This document shows positions 41,899 to 48,952 of a stretch of DNA of 48,952 nt, piece by piece. This DNA is from Phycisphaerae bacterium (GTDB lineage Bacteria > Planctomycetota > Phycisphaerae > Tepidisphaerales > Tepidisphaeraceae): contig JAICTV010000011.1 of the NCBI GenBank assembly GCA_025936175.1, positions 1 through 48,952 on the forward strand. The letters run 5' to 3'. The translations under genes and the position numbers were made by a program. The notes beneath the pieces were generated by a model. It saw nothing but the letters and a program-made list of their open reading frames with translations, searched no databases and was not told the origin of the DNA. Position 1 is the first letter of the stretch; every line of letters starts with the position of its first letter.

Positions 41899-41976
41899 TG
41901 TCATCCCGAGCGGTACTCCGCGAGGGATCTCGGCGGCTTTCGACTCCGAGATCCCTCGGAGTACCTCGGGATGACA
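41899..41976. repeat. REP-like palindrome, copy 6
   Basis: TGTCATCCCGAGCGGTACTCCG to CGGAGTACCTCGGGATGACA, 22 bases past the ubiX stop and 20 bases before the mqnP start. It is read through in frame if the longer mqnP start is used. Confidence 0.92.
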
Positions 41977-41997
41977 GTTCTTCGGCAGCCGCGTCCA

Positions 41998-42606
41998 CTA
42001 GACGATCTCCCCCGAAGCCGGTGGGCGGACGTTAGTCGGATCCCAGCGCGTCTCCAGCGCGTGCTTCACGCCGGCGAGATCGAGCAGCTTCCCGGCGACG
42101 AAGTCGACGATGTCGCCGACGCTCGTCGGGTTGAGATAGAACCCGGGATTGGCCGGCGCGACGATCGCGCCGGCGTCGGTGAGGATCTTGTAGTTGTTCA
42201 CGTCGATCGGCGAGAGCGGCATCTCGCGGTGCACGAGCACGAGCTTGCGTCGCTCCTTTAACGTGACGGCCGCCGCTCGGGAGATGAGATTGTCGCCGAT
42301 CCCGTGCGCGACCTCGGCCAGCGTATTGCTCGAGCAGGGGACGATCACCATTCCATCGTGCAGGAACGAGCCGCTCGCGAGCTTGGAGCCGACGTCGTTG
42401 TAGTTGTGCAGCGTCACGCTGTGCTGCTTCGTGCCGGCCAGCGCATCGACGTCGAGCGTTTCCATCCCCAGCTCATCGCGCAGCAGCCGCCGGCCCCACG
42501 GGCTGACGACCAGGTGCACGTTCGCGCCCGCCGCCACGAGGCCCTGGATGAAGCGCTGCGCGTAAAGCGCGCCAGATGCGCCGGAGATGGCGGTGACGAT
42601 GTCCAT
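41998..42606 (-). CDS. ubiX: UbiX-family flavin prenyltransferase
   Basis: 202 residues. The FMN/phosphate motif GASGA (9-13) opens the protein; VPCSSNTLAEVAHGIGDNLI and LVLVHREMPLSPI are diagnostic of UbiX. It makes prenylated FMN, cofactor of UbiD-type decarboxylases. Placed between a UbiA-like prenyltransferase and UbiE/MenG, it likely serves the decarboxylation step of menaquinone synthesis (MqnM role); the UbiD partner is outside the window. The ATG at 42606 begins at the conserved N-terminus. Confidence 0.93.
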   Translation of the reverse strand: MDIVTAISGASGALYAQRFIQGLVAAGANVHLVVSPWGRRLLRDELGMETLDVDALAGTKQHSVTLHNYNDVGSKLASGSFLHDGMVIVPCSSNTLAEVAHGIGDNLISRAAAVTLKERRKLVLVHREMPLSPIDVNNYKILTDAGAIVAPANPGFYLNPTSVGDIVDFVAGKLLDLAGVKHALETRWDPTNVRPPASGEIV

Positions 42607-42776
42607 TGGCCTCTGATGATAAGCCGATCGAGCAGCTCCGACGAGATGTTTCATCAGGTTTGAAAGCGTCATCGCCCGCCCCCCGGGCGCCAGCACATGA
42701 TCCTCCCCGGCTTCGCGTCTCTAGGCATCCTGCTCTCCGCCTGGCGGCGGCGGGGGCGATCATGGCGACCTAACGG

Positions 42777-43571
42777 TCAGCGCCTGATCCCGCGATAGCA
42801 CACGCACACGCCGAAGGTCATCGGGAACTGCTCGATCTGCGTGAAACCGGAATCGCGCAGCATCGACATCATCTGCTCGCGGCCGATGAACGTGTTGACG
42901 CTCTGCGGGAGATACTTGTACGCGCCGCTCTTGTCGCCGCTGATCAGCGTGGCGGTGCGCGGAAGGATCTGGCGGAAGTAGAAGTTGTACAAGGCGCGCA
43001 GGAGCGCGTTGGTCGGCAGGGAGAACTCGAGAACGATCACCCGCCCGCCGGGGCGGAGAACGCGGTGGAACTCGCGCATGGCGGCGGGCGGGTCCTGCAC
43101 GTTGCGGATGCCGAAGGCGATCGAGGCGACGTCGCAGCAGGCGTCCGGCAGCGGCAGGGATTGCGCGTCGCCATTGAGGTAGCTGCAATTTGCAAGTCGC
43201 GATTTGCGATTGGCGATGGGGAGCATCTCGAAGGTGAAGTCGATGCCGATCGCCGCTTGTGGGTGCGCCGATGCAAACGCGAGCGTGAGATCACCGGTGC
43301 CGCACGCGACGTCCACGACAACGTCGGTCGGCTTAACTGCCGCGAGTTTCACGGCATTTCGCCGCCAGCGTTGATCCTGCCACAGACTGTGCAGTCTGTT
43401 GTTCAGGTCATAGCTGGGCGCGATGGCGGCGAACATCTGGCGGACGCGGCGACGCTTGTCGGCGACCGCATGCGGGTTGGCCAGCAGTGCGTCGTCCCAC
43501 GCCGGTTGCGCGGCAAACGCCGGCGCCGATGAAGGATTTTGTCCGGTCGCCTTGTCCGCCAGGGCATCCAT
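42777..43571 (-). CDS. ubiE: Demethylmenaquinone/ubiquinone C-methyltransferase
   Basis: 264 residues. SAM motif I is VVDVACGTGDLTLAF and the family signature appears as FGIRNVQDPPAAMREFHRVL and YLPQSVNTF. It performs the last methylation of menaquinone. The first 30 residues are a low-complexity extension. It is the first gene of the minus-strand menaquinone set. A TATGAT box lies 8 bases before the ATG. The 170-base gap to ubiX holds no gene I can support. Confidence 0.93.
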   Translation of the reverse strand: MDALADKATGQNPSSAPAFAAQPAWDDALLANPHAVADKRRRVRQMFAAIAPSYDLNNRLHSLWQDQRWRRNAVKLAAVKPTDVVVDVACGTGDLTLAFASAHPQAAIGIDFTFEMLPIANRKSRLANCSYLNGDAQSLPLPDACCDVASIAFGIRNVQDPPAAMREFHRVLRPGGRVIVLEFSLPTNALLRALYNFYFRQILPRTATLISGDKSGAYKYLPQSVNTFIGREQMMSMLRDSGFTQIEQFPMTFGVCVCYRGIRR

Positions 43572-43579
43572 CGCCGATA

Positions 43580-43585
43580 ATCATA
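43580..43585 (-). promoter_or_regulatory. -10 box placed for leaderless ubiE mRNA
   Basis: On the minus strand TATGAT ends 8 bases before the ATG at 43571. Confidence 0.5.
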
Positions 43586-43659
43586 GCAACGCCTGGCACG
43601 GATGCGGGCGCGAGTGACGCAGCAACACAGCAAAATTGAAAACACGGAGGGCAGCCCTC

Positions 43660-44568
43660 GTGAATGATCTCATCTGGTTCAACGGACAAGTGATGAAGAT
43701 GGCCGACGCGCACGTCGGCGTCGAAGACCGAGGCTTTCAGTTCGCCGACGGCGTGTACGAGGTCGTCCGCTTCTACAACGGCAAGCCGTTCACGCTCCGC
43801 GAGCACATGGAACGCCTCGTGCGATCCGCCGAGGGGATCAAGCTCTCGGTGCCGATGCCGATCGACGAGCTGGCCGACGAGATCACCCGCTTCATCCCGC
43901 GCACCGGGGAGCGCGAGGGCTACGTCTACCTGCAACTGACGCGCGGCGTGTGCGAGCGGAACCATCGCTTCCCCAGACCCGCGCCGCCGGCGACGTTGCT
44001 CTTTTACGTCCACAAGCTGCCGCCGGCGCTGGAGCCCGGCGAAGGAGAGGGCTTGAAACTGCTCGCGGTGAAGGATGAACGCTGGAAGCGATGCTGGATC
44101 AAGTGCATCGGGCTGATCGCCAACGTGCTGGCGAAGAATGAAGCGACGGGAACCGGGTACGACGAAGCGGTTTTCCTCGAAGACGGCATCGTGAGCGAAG
44201 GCGCGACAAGCAACATTTTCGCCGTCCGCGGCCAGAAGCTCATCACCCATCCTGTGGGCACGAAGGTGCTGCCGGGGATCACTCGGCTGGTCGTCTTCCA
44301 GCTCGCCGACAAGCTCGGCATCGAGATCGACGAGCGGCCGCTGCGCGAGGACGAGGTGATGCGCGCGGACGAGCTGTTCATCACCAGCACCACGCGCGAG
44401 CTCGCGTGGGTCGCGCGGTGGAACGACCGCTACATCGGCCAGGGCAAGTGCGGGCCGCTCACGACGAAGATCCACCGCGCGTACCGCGATCGCGTGCGCG
44501 CCGAGACGCGCGGATCAGGTGCGTCGTCGTCGCCGGCGTCACATCCGCGGATCGTCAACGTCGCTTAG
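43660..44568 (+). CDS. dat: D-amino-acid aminotransferase (fold-type IV)
   Basis: 302 residues. Fold-type IV PLP enzyme: VEDRGFQFADGVYEVV near the start, the PLP lysine at Lys148 (CWIKCIGLIANVLAKNEA, as in D-alanine aminotransferase), and EGATSNIFAV. It interconverts D-alanine and D-glutamate for peptidoglycan. The GTG at 43660 has a strong GGAGGG eight bases upstream; an ATG at 43636 lies before that site and is less likely. The last 30 bases overlap the antisense small gene at 44539. Confidence 0.85.
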   Translation: MNDLIWFNGQVMKMADAHVGVEDRGFQFADGVYEVVRFYNGKPFTLREHMERLVRSAEGIKLSVPMPIDELADEITRFIPRTGEREGYVYLQLTRGVCERNHRFPRPAPPATLLFYVHKLPPALEPGEGEGLKLLAVKDERWKRCWIKCIGLIANVLAKNEATGTGYDEAVFLEDGIVSEGATSNIFAVRGQKLITHPVGTKVLPGITRLVVFQLADKLGIEIDERPLREDEVMRADELFITSTTRELAWVARWNDRYIGQGKCGPLTTKIHRAYRDRVRAETRGSGASSSPASHPRIVNVA

Positions 44569-44736
44569 CGAATCCTCGCCGGCGGCTTTGATGTCGTTGA
44601 GCAGGTCGACGTAATCCGCATCGTCGAGCTCGAACCACTCCGGAATGGCCGCGGCGGACATGCCACGGCGCTCGGCGAGCGCGGCGACGATCCTGGCGCG
44701 CAGGTCGGGATCGAGAATTTCGCGGATGCGGATCAC
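44539..44736 (-). CDS. Hypothetical 65-residue protein
   Basis: GTG start at 44736, six bases after a TAGGAT box; mostly acidic C-terminal half (EWFELDDADYVDLLNDIK). It overlaps the end of the aminotransferase gene on the opposite strand by 30 bases and is divergent from tauE. The helix-rich composition is protein-like, but there is no known family. Confidence 0.45.
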   Translation of the reverse strand: MIRIREILDPDLRARIVAALAERRGMSAAAIPEWFELDDADYVDLLNDIKAAGEDSLSDVDDPRM

Positions 44737-44742
44737 GCCGAT

Positions 44743-44748
44743 ATCCTA
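44743..44748 (-). promoter_or_regulatory. -10 box of the 65-residue gene
   Basis: TAGGAT on the minus strand, identical to the -10 of the cimA leader, ends 6 bases before the GTG. Confidence 0.4.
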
Positions 44749-44762
44749 CCGCGCCGCACCAA

Positions 44763-45527
44763 ATGCTCGACACCTATCACGTCTGCGTCGTCCTCGCCGT
44801 CATCATCCTCGGCCTTTCCAAGACCGGCTTCGGCGGAGGGACGGGAATTCTTTCGATCCCGCTCATGGCCCTGGTCATGCCCGCGCCGACCATGATCGCG
44901 ATCCTCGCGATCCTGCTGCTGGTGGTCGATTGTTTTGCGAACGTTCACTACATCGGAGAGTACGACTGGCCGGTGTTGCGCTGGCTGGTGCCGGGCGCGG
45001 GCGTCGGCGTCGTGATCGGGATCGGCGTGCTGATGCTGATGCGCGGGGCCGATTCCAGCACCTTCGACCGCCGCCTGTCGCTCACGATCGGCCTGATCTG
45101 CCTGATCTTCGTGCTGCTGCAGTGCTGGCGACTCGCCGGCCGGTATCTGCCGACGCTTCCCGTCCGCCCGGCGAGCAGCGTCGCGATCGGCGCCGTTGCC
45201 GGTGTGGTCTCGACGATCAGCCACTCCGCCGGCCCGATCGTCATGCTTTACCTGCTGCAGGAGCGGATCGCCAAGAAGCGGCTCGTCGGGACGATGCTGA
45301 TGTTCACGCTGTTGATCAACGGCGTGAAGGTAGTCAGCTACGTCCTGATCGGCACGGTAACGTGGGCGACGTTCCGGCAGACGTGGTGGATGATCCCGTT
45401 TCTTCCCGTCGGGACGCTCGCCGGCGTCTGGATGAACCGGCGGATTCCCGAGAAGCCGTTCATGGCCGTCATGTACGCCGCCGCCGCCGCCACGGCGGCG
45501 CAGATGATTTACAAGGCGCTGGTCTGA
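44763..45527 (+). CDS. TauE/SafE (DUF81) family exporter
   Basis: 254 residues with about eight hydrophobic segments in two repeats, each opening with a Gly/Thr-rich loop (SKTGFGGGTGILSIPL; the second at about 138-150 SVAIGAVAGVVSTISHSAGP). This is the TauE/SafE pattern, exporters of sulfite, sulfoacetate or related organic anions. The substrate cannot be assigned. It shares a short divergent promoter region with the 65-residue gene. Confidence 0.85.
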   Translation: MLDTYHVCVVLAVIILGLSKTGFGGGTGILSIPLMALVMPAPTMIAILAILLLVVDCFANVHYIGEYDWPVLRWLVPGAGVGVVIGIGVLMLMRGADSSTFDRRLSLTIGLICLIFVLLQCWRLAGRYLPTLPVRPASSVAIGAVAGVVSTISHSAGPIVMLYLLQERIAKKRLVGTMLMFTLLINGVKVVSYVLIGTVTWATFRQTWWMIPFLPVGTLAGVWMNRRIPEKPFMAVMYAAAAATAAQMIYKALV

Positions 45528-45644
45528 AGCCGACGAATCGGAGAATTTCCTTCACATGCCTGCTTCAGATGGTCCGACACGATCCCGCAGCAGCAGACCC
45601 ACGTAACGAGGGGCAGCGGCACGTTCGAACTCCGGCACACGCTC

Positions 45645-46004
45645 GTGCCGGGATATCCACACGTCAGCTTCTATGCGGGTGGCGGGAACATCGGTGGCGT
45701 CTACTTCGGAAAAGGCTCATCGCTCCTGACAAAGAAAAACTGGAGCACGCGCGACTCCGGCGGCCGGTCGTCGCACGCATCGTCCGACGCCGCGTCTGCC
45801 AAGCGGATCGCGTCGTTGCAAGCGCTGGCGCAGGAGACGGCGCGGGTGAACCAGCAGACCGCGATGATTCAGGACACGCAGGCGCGGCTCCAGCAACTCC
45901 AAGCGCGCACCGAGTTCGAACGTCAGCTCGAGCAACAGATGGATCGCGGCGGCTCGTCGCCGCGTCCCGCCACCACCGCGGCCAATTCCGAGCAAAAAGG
46001 CTGA
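45645..46004 (+). CDS. Uncharacterised or 5'-damaged protein with Gln-rich coiled coil
   Basis: 119 residues from a GTG at 45645. The first part (GYPHVSFYAGGGNIGGVYFG) is followed by a Gln/Ala-rich stretch likely to form a coiled coil (QALAQETARVNQQTAMIQ). Protein-like codon use continues upstream in the same frame to about 45558 (…TFELRHTLV), but no start codon exists there before the tauE stop at 45527. Thus the N-terminus is missing, shifted or started unconventionally; this may be a pseudogene. Confidence 0.45.
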   Translation: MPGYPHVSFYAGGGNIGGVYFGKGSSLLTKKNWSTRDSGGRSSHASSDAASAKRIASLQALAQETARVNQQTAMIQDTQARLQQLQARTEFERQLEQQMDRGGSSPRPATTAANSEQKG

Positions 46005-46087
46005 CGGGCAATCGCCGCGCGCGGAGATTTCATAACTCGCCCAACGACCGCGGCGACGGCGTCGTACCCGCGTCGGGTCAGAATCTG

Positions 46088-46093
46088 TACAAT
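46088..46093 (+). promoter_or_regulatory. -10 box close to the aminotransferase start
   Basis: TACAAT ends 10 bases before the ATG at 46104, with no purine-rich ribosome binding site between. Confidence 0.45.
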
Positions 46094-46103
46094 CGCCGGC
46101 GCG

Positions 46104-47348
46104 ATGAGCGATCAGCCGTTCAAAATCGACGTTTCCCAGCGCATCTCTCGCCTTCCGCCGTACCTCTTCGGGCGGATCAACAAGATGAAGTACGAGAAGC
46201 GCGTCGCGGGGGTGGACATCATCGATCTGGGGATGGGCAACCCGACCGACCCGACGCCGGATTGCGTCGTGCAGAAGCTCACCGAGGCGTCGCGCGATCC
46301 GCGCAATCATCGCTACAGCGTTTCCAACGGAATCGCCGGGCTGCGAAAAGAGATCGCGCGGAAGTACCGCAACAAGTACGGCGTGGAACTCGATCCCGAA
46401 AACGAGATCATCGCCACGATCGGCTCGAAGGAAGGTTTCAGCCACCTGTGCCTGGCGATGCTCGGGCCGGGGGACACGGCGGTCGTCGGTGATCCGGCGT
46501 TTCCGATTCACGTCTACGCCGTCGCGATGGCCGGCGCGAACGTGATCCGCGTGCCGCTGGGCAACGATCAGGCGTTTCTGGATCGCATCGAGCGCACCAT
46601 CGACGGGCTCTATCCGCAGCCCAAGTTGCTGATTCTCAACTACCCGCACAACCCGACGTCGATGACGATCGAGCCGGCGTTCTTCGACCGCGCGATTACC
46701 CTCTGCCGGCGGCGCGGCATCATGATCATCAGCGACTTCGCTTACGGCGAGATCTGCTTCGACGGGTACAAGGCTCCGTCCTTTCTCGCCGCCGAGGGGG
46801 CGAAGGAGCTGGGCGTCGAGTTCACGACCATGTCGAAGAGCTACAACATGGCGGGCTGGCGCGTGGGGTTCTGCTGCGGCAATCGCGAGATGATCAAGGC
46901 GCTGGCGACGATCAAGGGTTACTACGACTACGGGATGTTCGCGCCGATCCAGATCGCCAGCGTCATCGCGATGCGCGAGTGCCGGCAGATCCCGGAGGAG
47001 CAGAGCAAGTATTACCAGGAGCGCCGCGACGTCGTCTGCGCGGGCCTCGATAAGCTCGGCTGGACGTACGAGCGGCCCAAGGCGTCGATGTTCGTCTGGG
47101 CGAAGATCAACCCGGTGCATTTCAAGAGCGGCGCATCGCCGGAAGGGACGATCGACTTCTGCCTGCGGATGATGGACGAGGCGGAGGTGGCTCTGGCGCC
47201 CGGCCGCGCGTTCGGTGAGAACGGCGAAGGGTACGTCCGCATCGCGCTGGTTGAGAATGAGCAGCGGTTGCGACAGGCGATGCGGAATCTCGATCGCGCG
47301 CTCAACCCGCGCAAGCCCAAGCCGCGACGGCAGACCGCGCGGGCGTGA
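46104..47348 (+). CDS. alaC: Class I aminotransferase, AlaC-like (glutamate-pyruvate)
   Basis: 414 residues. PLP fold-type I: the opening [17 protein letters not shown] and [11 protein letters not shown] are characteristic of AlaC/YfdZ-type alanine transaminases; NYPHNPTS, the PLP lysine Lys245 ([16 protein letters not shown]) and a late Arg follow. It converts pyruvate and glutamate to alanine and 2-oxoglutarate, or may transaminate related substrates such as LL-diaminopimelate. The C-terminus is a basic tail ([14 protein letters not shown]). A REP-like palindrome begins 30 bases after the stop. Confidence 0.88.
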   Translation: MSDQPFKIDVSQRISRLPPYLFGRINKMKYEKRVAGVDIIDLGMGNPTDPTPDCVVQKLTEASRDPRNHRYSVSNGIAGLRKEIARKYRNKYGVELDPENEIIATIGSKEGFSHLCLAMLGPGDTAVVGDPAFPIHVYAVAMAGANVIRVPLGNDQAFLDRIERTIDGLYPQPKLLILNYPHNPTSMTIEPAFFDRAITLCRRRGIMIISDFAYGEICFDGYKAPSFLAAEGAKELGVEFTTMSKSYNMAGWRVGFCCGNREMIKALATIKGYYDYGMFAPIQIASVIAMRECRQIPEEQSKYYQERRDVVCAGLDKLGWTYERPKASMFVWAKINPVHFKSGASPEGTIDFCLRMMDEAEVALAPGRAFGENGEGYVRIALVENEQRLRQAMRNLDRALNPRKPKPRRQTARA

Positions 47349-47378
47349 ATCTCGCGATAACCCGTCATTCGCGAAGGA

Positions 47379-47464
47379 TGTCATCCCGAGGTACTCCGAG
47401 GGATCTCGGCGTATGACCATCGTTCGACTCCGAGATCCCTCGCGGAGTACCGCTCGGGATGACA
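47379..47464. repeat. REP-like palindrome, copy 7
   Basis: TGTCATCCCGAGGTACTCCG to CGGGATGACA, 30 bases after the alaC stop. It is nearly identical to copy 2 at 4822-4907. Confidence 0.92.
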
Positions 47465-47531
47465 TCTGCTCGGCTGCACCGGATGATGGTGGAGTCCAAT
47501 CGCGCAATCGGCCGGCAATATTGAGGGTGGC

Positions 47532-48467
47532 ATGTCGAATACGACGGAGATGGAGCATCTCGCCGCGCCGCCTCCGCCGGTCTCGTCTGCGCCGGTCGCG
47601 CCGTCGGCGAAGGAACGCGCCGTTCAACTCGAGACTGACGCCTTCTGCGTCGAGTGCGGCTACAACCTGCACGGACAGCCGGTCGTGCGGGATGAGCGGC
47701 TTAACCTCCTCGTCGCCCGCTGCCCCGAATGCGGCCAGTTCCACCCTGCGGGCACGGGCGTCACCGCAACCAAACTTTGGCTCCAGCGCGTAGCGTCGCT
47801 GCTGCTGTTCTTCTGGGTGCTGGTGGTGATCGCCGTGGTGGTCTTCGCCTGTTTCGGCCTCGGCGCCGTCACCTTCGCCCACATCGATGACACCACCTAC
47901 CGGCAGCTCATGAGCGCGGACCAGAAGCCGGCGGAGTGGAAGCAGACCGCGGTTTCCGGCGGGGGCATGACTTATCAGGTGGTCCGCAAGGGCACGACGC
48001 GGCCGGTGATCAACTGGAAGCTGTACTACACGCTCGAAGTGCCGGCTGGCGACGATCAGACGCCATGGGGGAACCACCACACGGCGACGCTCTTCGAGCG
48101 CGCCGTCCTGGCGGGATGTGCCGCCGCGCTAGGCGTCGTCATCGGCATGCTGCTGGTCGTGTTCCTCTGGCACTGGAAGAAGCGGCGATACTTCATCGCG
48201 ACGCTGTTGCCTCTTGCCCCGGCGATGTTCCTCATCTGTGTCTTCTGTCTCAACGAGGAGTTTAGTCTCATCATCCACTGGGCGACGCGCATCGCGATCT
48301 TCTACGCGCTGTGGGAAGGCGCATGGATCGGGGTCGGCATCCTCGTCGGCCGGCCGATCGCGCGCGGATTGCTGCGGATGTTCGTCCCGCCGCGGCCGAG
48401 GCAGTACCTCGCGTTTCTGTGGAAGGTCGACGGCAAATCGCCTCCGATGCCGAGCACGGCCGGGTGA
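47532..48467 (+). CDS. Zinc-ribbon membrane protein
   Basis: 311 residues. A Pro/Ala-rich N-terminus leads to a zinc ribbon CVEC...CPEC (Cys39, 42, 64, 67), then a hydrophobic helix (about 83-112), a soluble loop of 80 residues, and three more helices (195-220, 228-250, 255-280). This two-part zinc-ribbon plus membrane layout is common in planctomycetes; function unknown. Its stop overlaps the next ATG (TGATG). Confidence 0.7.
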   Translation: MSNTTEMEHLAAPPPPVSSAPVAPSAKERAVQLETDAFCVECGYNLHGQPVVRDERLNLLVARCPECGQFHPAGTGVTATKLWLQRVASLLLFFWVLVVIAVVVFACFGLGAVTFAHIDDTTYRQLMSADQKPAEWKQTAVSGGGMTYQVVRKGTTRPVINWKLYYTLEVPAGDDQTPWGNHHTATLFERAVLAGCAAALGVVIGMLLVVFLWHWKKRRYFIATLLPLAPAMFLICVFCLNEEFSLIIHWATRIAIFYALWEGAWIGVGILVGRPIARGLLRMFVPPRPRQYLAFLWKVDGKSPPMPSTAG

Positions 48468-48763
48468 TGTTTATCATGCTCGCCGCCGTCGATCCCAACT
48501 TCGCGCTGGCGAATTACATCGAGTCGGGACTGTGGCTCTCGATCGCGCTGGTGATCGCGTTCTTCACGACCCGCGTGACGACGGCACGAAAAGATGCCAT
48601 CGTCGCCGCGATCGGCTTCGCGGTCTTCGGCGTCTCCGACATCGTGGAAGCGCACACCGGCGCGTGGTGGAACCCGTGGTGGCTTCTCGTGTGGAAGGGC
48701 CTCTGCCTGCTGCTGTTCCTGGCCCTGCTGATCCGCTACATCAAGCGTCGGCGATCAACTTGA
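48467..48763 (+). CDS. Small membrane protein
   Basis: 98 residues, three hydrophobic helices (about 16-34, 42-58 and 70-90) and a basic end (RYIKRRRS). The ATG overlaps the stop of the zinc-ribbon gene by one base, so the two should be co-translated. No named family recognised; SDIVEAHTGAWW may mark a loop. Confidence 0.65.
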   Translation: MFIMLAAVDPNFALANYIESGLWLSIALVIAFFTTRVTTARKDAIVAAIGFAVFGVSDIVEAHTGAWWNPWWLLVWKGLCLLLFLALLIRYIKRRRST

Positions 48764-48778
48764 AAAGCGGATGACGCG

Positions 48779-48846
48779 AGGGCGAGGCTCCCGCCGAGCC
48801 GAATGGGTTCGCGTCGCGAAAAGCGGCTCGGCAGGAGCCTCGCCCT
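48779..48846. repeat. 23-base-arm palindrome GGGCGAGGCTCC...
   Basis: Arms 48779-48801 and 48824-48846 match at all but one position, which would be a G-U pair in RNA, around a 22-base loop. It lies 16 bases past the last gene. Confidence 0.85.
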
Positions 48847-48874
48847 CCCCAGTGCTCACTGCTCGCAGGAGAAC

Positions 48875-48920
48875 AAAACGGGGACGCAGCTAGCTTTGAA
48901 ACTAGCTGCGTCCCCGTTTT
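48875..48920. repeat. 19-base perfect palindrome AAAACGGGGACGCAGCTAG
   Basis: Arms 48875-48893 and 48902-48920 are exact complements around an 8-base loop, with A and T runs at their ends, so the hairpin could act as a terminator in both directions. Confidence 0.85.
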
Positions 48921-48952
48921 CATCGATCGCCTTCGTGACTATTGCTCGTAGG

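Noticed and set aside
42669..42776. PEP-CTERM-like tail (hydrophobic stretch then RRRGR) between ubiX and ubiE on the plus strand
   Set aside because: No Pro-Glu-Pro motif and no upstream coding frame; judged chance similarity.
45717..48080. 787-codon minus-strand frame over alaC and the zinc-ribbon gene
   Set aside because: It would need to run opposite two well-supported genes and through a REP palindrome; composition is non-protein-like.
1..48952. CRISPR array, tRNA, rRNA, insertion sequence or prophage
   Set aside because: No evenly spaced direct repeats with spacers, no cloverleaf or rRNA sequence noticed, and no transposase, integrase or phage protein in any frame.

Overview
The window reads as a chromosomal segment of a GC-rich, Gram-negative-type bacterium, most likely a planctomycete of the class Phycisphaerae. 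This is an inference from gene content: a DUF4159 protein end, a type IV prepilin-like protein of the planctomycete kind, zinc-ribbon membrane proteins, a full outer-membrane assembly set (uppS, cdsA, bamA, skp, lpxD) and a menaquinone cluster of the futalosine-pathway type. Coding density is high, many genes overlap by 4 bases (ATGA, GTGA), and several others have a -10-like box only 6-10 bases before the start codon, which suggests leaderless mRNAs. I see no tRNA, rRNA, CRISPR array, prophage or transposase.

Layout. 1-4.1 kb: end of a DUF4159 gene, then on the minus strand a HAD phosphatase, a CPA2 antiporter with two UspA domains and a small membrane-anchored protein. 4.2-8.2 kb (plus): NUDIX hydrolase, M50 protease, alpha/beta esterase, tandem GNAT protein. 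8.4-11.8 kb (minus): DUF192 lipoprotein, membrane protein, Maf, lipoprotein, patatin lipoprotein. 12-16 kb (plus): Cys-rich protein, Rrf2 regulator, GTP-type PEP carboxykinase, glycosyltransferase. 16-18 kb (minus): tiny lipoprotein, membrane protein, prepilin-like protein. 18.1-21.1 kb (plus): smpB, glycerophosphodiesterase, glnS. 21.1-33.4 kb (minus): GH3 glycosidase, small membrane protein, lpxD, skp, bamA, cdsA, uppS, a membrane protein, cimA and a cupredoxin. 33.5-36.3 kb: HD hydrolase, recX, pteridine-reductase-like SDR. 36.4-40.8 kb (plus): a short ORF, an ABC exporter with an unusual cytosolic N-terminus, GNAT, MOSC, DinB and DUF1854 genes in one overlapping run. 41-43.6 kb (minus): UbiA-like prenyltransferase, UbiX, UbiE/MenG. 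43.7-48.8 kb (plus): D-amino-acid aminotransferase, TauE exporter, an orphan frame, AlaC-like aminotransferase and two membrane proteins.

The strongest regulatory find is upstream of cimA (citramalate synthase, isoleucine pathway): a promoter, a 19-codon near-leaderless leader ORF with adjacent Ile codons, and four mutually exclusive RNA segments ending in an intrinsic terminator. It is a textbook-style isoleucine attenuator. The second is a family of seven REP-like palindromes, each at the 3' end of a gene, plus several other palindrome families at gene ends. The third is the ABC/DUF1854 cluster, preceded by a short, well-initiated basic ORF and a terminator hairpin.
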